DNA of 64,000 nucleotides from Gracilariopsis chorda (Eukaryota; Rhodophyta; Florideophyceae; Gracilariales; Gracilariaceae), in the NCBI GenBank assembly GCA_003194525.1, contig NBIV01000318.1:1-64000 (forward strand), written 5' to 3'. Under the pieces are notes generated by a model. It saw only the letters and a list, made by a program, of their open reading frames with translations. It had not been told where the DNA came from and made no database searches. Positions 58,100 to 64,000 of this stretch are shown piece after piece (position 1 is the stretch's first letter; every line of letters starts with the position of its first letter). The position numbers and the translations under genes are program-made.

Positions 58100-59458
58100 T
58101 TATGCGAGCCTTTGGTTGCTTGCGCTGTTCAAGGCTGCACGATATTCTTCACCAAACAGATCATAAAAATCAAGCTCCGGGTTGGTGCTGAATCGTTTGT
58201 CGTTGGCCACAAACCATTCGTATGGGTATAGCTCGAACGATCGTACTCCCCACTGCAAGGCAAAGCTGATGAGCTTGACCATATTGCCCGTGCTCATGCA
58301 CCCTTGTGCACCAATATTTCGGGAGCCTTGACATGCAGCTATCGGGTTGCCTGGTCCAGGTGGACCGTACACGCCACTGTGAGTTGGCGTCTGAAGCTGG
58401 AGAGGAATGCCCGAGTCCTTGTTCCGGTTGAAGATAGCACACCAGTTAGCATTGCATCGCGCTCGTTGCGGTTGCTCCCATCTGTCAACGTCCTTGGTGG
58501 TTGCGCCTTGCACACCCAGACCCAGCTTGGGGAATCCATTATATTCGCGAGTCGCTTCGTATGCAATCATGTCCGGAAACTTGTTGGGTCCTTGACCAAA
58601 CGTCTTGGTTCGAAAGTCATTCAGTGTGACAATGATGGCCTTTCTGGAATTGAATCGTCGAAAGGCTCGAATCCGCGCAGCAACGTACTTGCTCCATTCG
58701 CTGAAAGCAGTATTGGCTCTTGCGTCATTGGAGGGCCCAGGAAACAGTTGAATAAAGGTTTTCACGCAGAAGTTGTTCGGCGTAGTGGCGCCATTTGCAG
58801 GGTATGACTCGGCTCCAACGCCTATCCCAAAGCGGAAGTAGTTGACGTTCGTATTATCTTCAAAGCGAGCGACAAACTGTCGAAGAGCCTGAGCGTATTT
58901 GGTGTACACTTCAGCCCGCCAGAACTTGGGAAGTGGCAACGCCCCCAGTGAAGTTGTGCCTTGCGTCGTGCCATCCGGGCACTGGAATATCAAGTCCGGT
59001 TGGTCGATAATATACTGTGGCGTTGCGGACTGTCCAGCAGGGAAACTCTGGTCTTCCTTCTGAACGGCGGGCCATACCAGCAGATTTACCTTTTGGCCTC
59101 TCGCCACCCACGGTGCCATCTGCTGCTCCACGAATCCCCAATCGAAGGATCCCCTGCCGTTGGCATCACGTTTGTCGAAGGCAGCCCAAGGAATAACAAC
59201 GGTTCCACCAGACGTGAGGCGGTCTTCGTGAGCACACACAATGTTCCGATTGGCTAGCTTGCCGTCTTTCCTGATTGTAGCCCCAGGAAGATTGGAGGAA
59301 ACTACGTACAAGCCTGGAGCAAAGCCATTTCTTGCGTTGGTGGAGTGGGCGCCTTTTAGTTGATCGCAAGGAGCAAAGACAGCGTCTAACGGATCAGGGT
59401 TGCAGAGCGCGAACCGCACAAGTGTGAGCAACAGAGCTGAGTACAGATGCGCGGCCAT
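58100..59458 (-). CDS. Secreted glycoside-hydrolase-like protein
   Basis: This is an intact intronless gene of 452 codons from ATG 59458; an in-frame ATG at 59479 would add seven residues. I prefer the inner start because it gives a clean signal peptide (MAAHLYSALLLTLVRFALC, then NPDP). The body has the rhythm of a TIM-barrel hydrolase: GTVVIPWAAFD, WGFVEQQMAPWVARGQKVNL followed by LVWPA, RFGIGVGAESY with a strand-4 Glu (E224 counting from the outer ATG), and RSFELYPYEWF with candidate Glu 416 and 421. Paired cysteines fit secretion. Family and substrate are not identified; algal wall polysaccharide or glycan is a guess. A LINE tail abuts the 3' end, and the only other intact gene is 2.4 kb away. 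Confidence 0.75.
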   Translation of the reverse strand: MAAHLYSALLLTLVRFALCNPDPLDAVFAPCDQLKGAHSTNARNGFAPGLYVVSSNLPGATIRKDGKLANRNIVCAHEDRLTSGGTVVIPWAAFDKRDANGRGSFDWGFVEQQMAPWVARGQKVNLLVWPAVQKEDQSFPAGQSATPQYIIDQPDLIFQCPDGTTQGTTSLGALPLPKFWRAEVYTKYAQALRQFVARFEDNTNVNYFRFGIGVGAESYPANGATTPNNFCVKTFIQLFPGPSNDARANTAFSEWSKYVAARIRAFRRFNSRKAIIVTLNDFRTKTFGQGPNKFPDMIAYEATREYNGFPKLGLGVQGATTKDVDRWEQPQRARCNANWCAIFNRNKDSGIPLQLQTPTHSGVYGPPGPGNPIAACQGSRNIGAQGCMSTGNMVKLISFALQWGVRSFELYPYEWFVANDKRFSTNPELDFYDLFGEEYRAALNSASNQRLA

Positions 59459-60119
59459 TATATCACCCACGAACAGCATGTATCCGGTACGCGGCTTGAC
59501 ACTCGAGAGTCGGGCGGATCGAAAGCGCGGGTCGTTTTTCTGTATGGTAGGGCACGAGTGGCCGCAGTTTCACGTTCCAACGCAGTCCGCGAGCTTTTGA
59601 GGATTACAGATATTAATTTTTAAACGTGCGCTTTTGGGGGATGCCAGCACCGCTCACGAATAATTACGTCCAACAATTAAAACGAATCGTACTGTAAGGG
59701 CAGAGGCTCCACAACATTCCGCTGTGAGCATCCAAGTTACGAAATGCTCCTCTCCAGCGCACTACCCCCCATGACTGCTTACCTCTTCAATCAAACTATT
59801 CTATGGGTGAAGTGCGCAGATAACATCTTCTGTCTGCCCTTTAATCACCTCAAGACCACCGGTATTGCAGCCCTACACACCCACGTGTTCAATCTTGGAT
59901 TTCTTCTTCACATTTCTCGGCTTAAATGATCCCCCAGCTCCGGAAGGAAGGTTGCTGGTATCCGTAAGAGACCCAAACGCCCGTCCATTGCGCTTTCCTC
60001 GTTAGTGGACGGAATATGGGTACATCTCATGAAGGCGGGTCGGTTTGCCTCAGCTCCCTCTATTGAAGACAATAAAACGGTGTTCAATCATTATTTTCCA
60101 ATCTATCAGTGTAGTAATC

Positions 60120-60235
60120 AGTTGGTATTGGCCGCGCCAGGACTCGCACCCGGTGTCACGGTGTTCCGGAAACATGGCCCCACGGCGGTTACCAGCTCAG
60201 CTGTAGCCACTCATGTGCTTGCCCAAGTCATATGG
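60120..60235 (-). repeat. tRNA-like / SINE-like sequence
   Basis: On the minus strand CAGCTGAGCTGG (A-box-like) is followed about 50 bases later by a T-arm CCGGG-TGCGAGT-CCTGG. The acceptor stem does not pair, so this is not a functional tRNA. Confidence 0.35.
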
Positions 60236-61205
60236 CTGGAGATATTGAAGTACTGATAGTGTCTTCGATCTGCAGCTCTCTGGCACTACAGTGCCCTCCA
60301 TGATACATCGACGTCCCGAAAGATCAGTCATTACAAGGATTACCTTTGCGATCCCAAGAATGGAGCATGAATCCGATCTGTTCAGCTCGTGGTCGGCGGG
60401 GGATATTGAACGTGGATATTTGAAACCCTATGACAGGTTCCCGTCTCGGCAGAGCGAGCTGACGTGGTGCTAATCTCGGGTTTGGGAGATCCGACAAGTT
60501 CATCAGACACGATGGATCCTCACATCTTGTGCTTATGCGAGAATTCCAATTTGGGGAGGATCATAGCATACCCCTATTGGGGGATAGTTCTGGAGGGCGG
60601 TCTTTGAATGGGACCTTTCACGCGGATGCCAGTGGGCAGCAGTTCATGAGCGGTTTTGTGGAAGGCCATCTTCGACAATATTCGAAGCCTGGTTTCAAGT
60701 TTGAGATGAGCGGGCACTACGATATGGTGGTGTGCTGGTGTTTGGTGCTGCTTCTGGCCAGAGCGACGGCTATGGTTTGGATCCCAGCACAAACGGAAGA
60801 GCGTTATGAATCCGCAGACAGGAGCGGGCCCTTTTGAAGAAGGAAGACAATACACTTGCACCAGTTCATGGAGACTGTAAAATGACACAATCTCGTGTGC
60901 TCATGATTAACGCTCGCTAAGTAGCGCGAATTTGAATCACAAGCTGCTAATGTTGTTACCTTGTGCTAGTAACAAGAACACTTTTTAGTATCTTAATGGT
61001 GTAAACGTGAGCTTTCGTAGACAGCTAGTATATCGAGCCGTGGCCATTTGCCAAGGGTGATAAGAGAATGTAGCGAAAGCAGAGAACGCTAAAGGGCGGT
61101 GGTGTAGGTCATCAGCCTGCAGAATGTAGACACTCAAGTACTTTCGTAATCCTTTTTTGACCATAATGGGCTAGATCAATACTTTCGTTATTTCTGCAAT
61201 ATAAA

Positions 61206-61570
61206 AGGTATGGATGTAATCGAGACAAGGAACGAGAGCCTTGATCTCATTTCAATTTTCCAAACGGGCATCATGGCCAAAAGGAAAAAAGAAAAGTAAT
61301 GTCGATTCATAAGACGAGATTTTGTGGAAAAAACCCCTAAACTTCATTTTAGAGGGCACTGGCACAGATGTGAATCAAGTTGACGTAAGGAAAGAGAGCC
61401 TTGATTTCTTTTCAAATTTTGAAACGCGCATCACGGTCGCGATTTATAAAGAAAAAAGAACGCCGATTCATAAACAGAGATTCTGGCGATGCGTCTAGAC
61501 ATCACTAACAGGCCCTGTTTCTATGAGTTTTGTACTGAATATTCAGAAAACCCCTAAGTTTTATATCAAG
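61206..61570 (+). repeat. Diverged direct duplication upstream of the zinc-finger gene
   Basis: A block starting near 61210 (GAGAGCCTTGAT, AAACGGGCATCA, GATTCATAA, AACCCCTAA) recurs from about 61370 in the same order. The second copy is longer by about 55 bases near its end. Confidence 0.6.
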
Positions 61571-61705
61571 GGCATACATATATCCTGGCTAGTCGACGAA
61601 ATAGAAATTGCACCTGTAATGCAATGCATCGAAAGAATTACTCATGTACAGACTGGAATCGGTACTTCGGAAAGGAGCCTTCTTCTACAGTAGTCCAATT
61701 TCTTC

Positions 61706-61713
61706 TATAAATA
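61706..61713 (+). promoter_or_regulatory. TATA box of the zinc-finger gene
   Basis: TATAAATA lies 110 bases before the ATG. The intervening leader is A/C-rich, leaving a predicted 5' UTR of about 80 bases. Confidence 0.65.
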
Positions 61714-61815
61714 CATTGAACGCAACAGCGGATGTGACCTTCCTATAACAATCAGAATAGTCAACAAACTATCACAATAACTATCACCAAAAACAAACCA
61801 AAACATAAAACGATA

Positions 61816-62646
61816 ATGTCGTCCCAAGACAAGTCCAGTAGGCACCCCTCGACAAACACCACAGAACGAAGAAGAAAGGAAGAGCAAGACAAGTATGAAG
61901 CTGCCGAAGCCTTGGTACAGCTCAGTAATCAAAGAAGCTCGGGCACTGCGCCAGCTGCTGCACCTGAAATACCAAAGGCAGTATACAGAATACCAGATCC
62001 CGTTCAGGGCGAGGGACCTTCGAGTGTTGCAGGTCCATCCAAAGCAGAGATCGCACCACACGCACTCTCCCGCAAGCGACCAGCCTCAGAGGTTGGGGAC
62101 ATAGAAGAAAGTCAACTTAAGAAACGGCGGTACGATATATGTCGGAAGTGCACGAGAACATTTAATACGAAAAGGGAGGCTAAAGAACACCTGCAGTCCT
62201 GTGATAAACGGTATAAGTGCGATTACTGTGACTACGAAACACCCTACCACTCATACAACGAGCGCCATAAAGAAAGACATGCGGAAACACAATGTTCTGC
62301 ATGTGTCAGGAATTTTAGCACAAGACAGGCTCTGCAAATGCACATTCAATCCCAACACACGAGTCAGTCTCAATCACAAAGTTTTACCTGCGACAAATGT
62401 CAAAAGAGCTATTCTTTGATTCGCAATTTGCAAAGGCATATTCGGGAAAAGCACACACCAGCCACGGAGCAATTTGTCTGTGTGCATTGTTCTCTTATCT
62501 TTAGCAGCAAAAAGGGTTTGGAGATCCACCAAGCCAGAAAGCACCCCGGGAGGGCACGAGAAACTTTTAGATGTGAAATATGTGGAAAAGAGTTTTCAAG
62601 AAACACAAACCGGCTGAGGCATATGCGTGAGGTGCACCATATGTAG
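61816..62646 (+). CDS. Six-finger C2H2-type zinc-finger protein
   Basis: Intact intronless gene of 276 codons. The N-terminal 100 residues are polar and probably disordered, with basic clusters SRKRP (86-90) and KKRR (102-105) that could be a bipartite nuclear signal. Six fingers follow: C109-C112-H125-C129 (a C2HC variant), C135-C138-H151-H155, C160-C163-H176-H181, C192-C195-H208-H213, C222-C225-H238-H243 and C253-C256-H269-H274, the last ending four residues before the C-terminus of the chain. It should be a nuclear DNA-binding protein, most likely a transcription factor; its targets are unknown. A TATA box and a good ATG context support expression. Confidence 0.88.
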   Translation: MSSQDKSSRHPSTNTTERRRKEEQDKYEAAEALVQLSNQRSSGTAPAAAPEIPKAVYRIPDPVQGEGPSSVAGPSKAEIAPHALSRKRPASEVGDIEESQLKKRRYDICRKCTRTFNTKREAKEHLQSCDKRYKCDYCDYETPYHSYNERHKERHAETQCSACVRNFSTRQALQMHIQSQHTSQSQSQSFTCDKCQKSYSLIRNLQRHIREKHTPATEQFVCVHCSLIFSSKKGLEIHQARKHPGRARETFRCEICGKEFSRNTNRLRHMREVHHM

Positions 62647-63452
62647 TTGTTATGTCAAAATGAGATAGATGGGCACGAGACCGACAAAATCCATTTCGAG
62701 TTGCAAACCAGGTTTCAGGGTTGAGCGGAATGGTATGAGAACTTCTACCTACGTGGAGCATGAAGTCAGTCGTCCTAGTCAAGTCATCAACACGACATTC
62801 TGGTCTTCCTTACTATGTCTAGCTACATCGGCTAATCCGTGGAGAAGCATACATATCTTTGTCTTTACCCTTCGCTAAAACGGTACAACATCTTAATGTT
62901 AGGGCGGAAACGTATCTATCGTTAGTCAGTAGATAAGAGCAGACACCATATATAATTCCCTCAGGAAAGTCCACTGCTTGGCAGAGAAATGTATCGAACC
63001 ATCGACTCGACGCGTTTTGCAAACCATGCCACAATGATCACTGGGTTTTCTTTGCTGGTTTTGTTGGATCTACACATACACCACCTACCGCTGTAGAATG
63101 TCAACTTTGAGCATAAAGCTGAAGCCTGCGTTTGCAAAGAACCCACAAATCACAACACTGGGTCCTGAAAACACAAAACAGCTCTTTTGATACGCACAAA
63201 GGTCACGATTTGTGCGGCTACGTGACTTTGCGCGTCGATTCTGTCCGACGTTGTCGCCCCATGGAAGCACGCCGCGAGCAATCGCATTCTTCAATTACAT
63301 TACCCGTATAACAATAAAACTGTAAAGCCGTGAAAAGAATTTTGAGGAAGCAATGTGAGGCTGCCGAGCCTGTCAGTCTCACCTTTCGAGTAGACTCAGA
63401 GTACATCCAATTGGCGGTAGCACTTGGCACAGAGTGATGTAGATACTTCACA
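62647..63452. other. No gene recognised
   Basis: This is the 3' flank of the zinc-finger gene and the region left of the G5 LTR terminus. It holds only short open frames. Confidence 0.4.
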
Positions 63453-64000
63453 CTGAGGTATGGTCGTAATCGCTATGCGTCCGTTTTCGAAGTCATTATG
63501 TTACATTCACGTCCCTTTTGAACTTGTTGTCCACGACAAGTTCTCAAAGTCTTTTATGCGCTCCTTACAATTGTTAAGGTCCGTTTTCTTAATCCAGATG
63601 ACATCATCCACGCTATGTTCTTCGAATTGGACAAGATAGTGAACTAGTGAACTCCTCGATTCTCTCTTTTCTTGTTCAAAATAACGACAACCTCCCGTTC
63701 GACATGCCCCTCTGGATCAATAACTACCAATAGAGAAATGTTATTTTCTTCTCGTCTGTGAAACTGTTTTAACTTGGACACATGAAAAACATTATGAGCC
63801 GTCTTCATCGCCAGTGCTAGTTTCATCTTATACGTAACCGGTCCCATTACTTCCAAAATTGAGAGAAGACCCATGAACTTTTGCTGCCACTTTTTGGACG
63901 TGCCTGAGCGTTCCAAAGCTCTTGTTCGTTCTGTTTTTAACAGTACCAGATAACTTACAACAAATGATTCATTTCATCTTTTCTTACTTGCATTGAAGTT
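63453..64000 (-). mobile_element. G5: Ty3/Gypsy 3' end, running out of the window
   Basis: The LTR terminus at 63453-63505 (ending TGTTACA on the plus strand) matches that of G1 over about 53 bases with one difference. Inside it, minus strand, lies the integrase C-terminus (NVFHVSKLKQF, then DPEGHVEREV) at about 63644-63916. The low-coordinate limit of this LTR is not resolved because similarity to the G1 LTR stops near 63453. Only part of the element is visible. Confidence 0.75.

Larger units (their letters stand above)
59480..61700. other. Intergenic region between the two intact genes
   Basis: It holds the upstream region of the hydrolase-like gene, a tRNA-like piece (60120-60235) and a diverged duplication (61206-61570). 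A 102-codon plus frame at 60529-60837 has a hydrophobic stretch (VVCWCLVLLLARATAMVW) but no family or support from context. Confidence 0.45.

Noticed and set aside
60120-60235. Functional tRNA gene
   Set aside because: The 5' and 3' acceptor strands do not pair.
1-64000. CRISPR arrays, rRNA genes or bacterial operons
   Set aside because: No regularly spaced short repeats, no rRNA signature, and the gene content is eukaryotic.

Overview
The window is eukaryotic nuclear DNA dominated by nested transposable elements, with two intact host-type genes near the right end. Two intronless genes, a SANT/Myb-like protein of the DUF6818 type and Copia/Gypsy families that resemble those of florideophyte red algae suggest a rhodophyte such as Chondrus. 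That is inference from protein resemblance; there is no rRNA or other marker gene here.

Layout. 0.06-2.0 kb: decayed DNA transposon H1, a DUF6818-type gene converging on a DDE_Tnp4 transposase. 2.2-6.4 kb: broken Gypsy element (G1, minus) with one LTR. 8.0-12.7 kb: Copia element (C1, minus) with two LTRs and a 5-bp target duplication. 13.7-17.9 kb: leader with a putative intron, then a broken Gypsy element (G2, plus). 17.9-33.6 kb: a Copia element (C2, minus) whose integrase region is split by a 12.6-kb Harbinger-type element (H2, 18402-31048). H2 has perfect 21-bp terminal inverted repeats and a TCA target duplication. Between its transposase and a convergent SAP-like accessory gene lies a decayed C-terminal half of the host chromatin ATPase Mot1/BTAF1, itself interrupted by a 4.17-kb LINE flanked by a 10-bp target duplication. 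The LINE carries what looks like a Tudor-like segment inside its RNase H domain.

34.4-51.4 kb: a Gypsy chromovirus-like element (G3, plus) flanked outside its LTRs by a 138-bp direct repeat. It is interrupted by a much younger chromovirus (G4, minus, 36224-47678) with 773-bp LTRs that differ at about 7 sites. G4 carries an unrecognised antisense reading frame between its chromodomain end and its 3' LTR. 51.4-53.5 kb: a G+T-rich array of diverged repeats of about 0.91 kb. 53.5-57.8 kb: mostly unassigned, with tRNA-like pieces and a cluster of hairpins. 57.8-58.1 kb: a 5'-truncated LINE tail abutting the 3' end of an intact secreted glycoside-hydrolase-like gene (58100-59458, minus). 61.8-62.6 kb: an intact six-finger zinc-finger gene with a TATA box. 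63.45-64.0 kb: the 3' end of another Gypsy element (G5) whose LTR terminus matches that of G1.

The order of events can be read from the nesting: C2, then H2 into it. Capture of Mot1 by H2 may precede or follow that insertion, and the LINE entered the Mot1 copy. Separately, G3 came first and G4 entered it later. The retroelements are treated as fossils: only families, extents, parts and relative ages are given.
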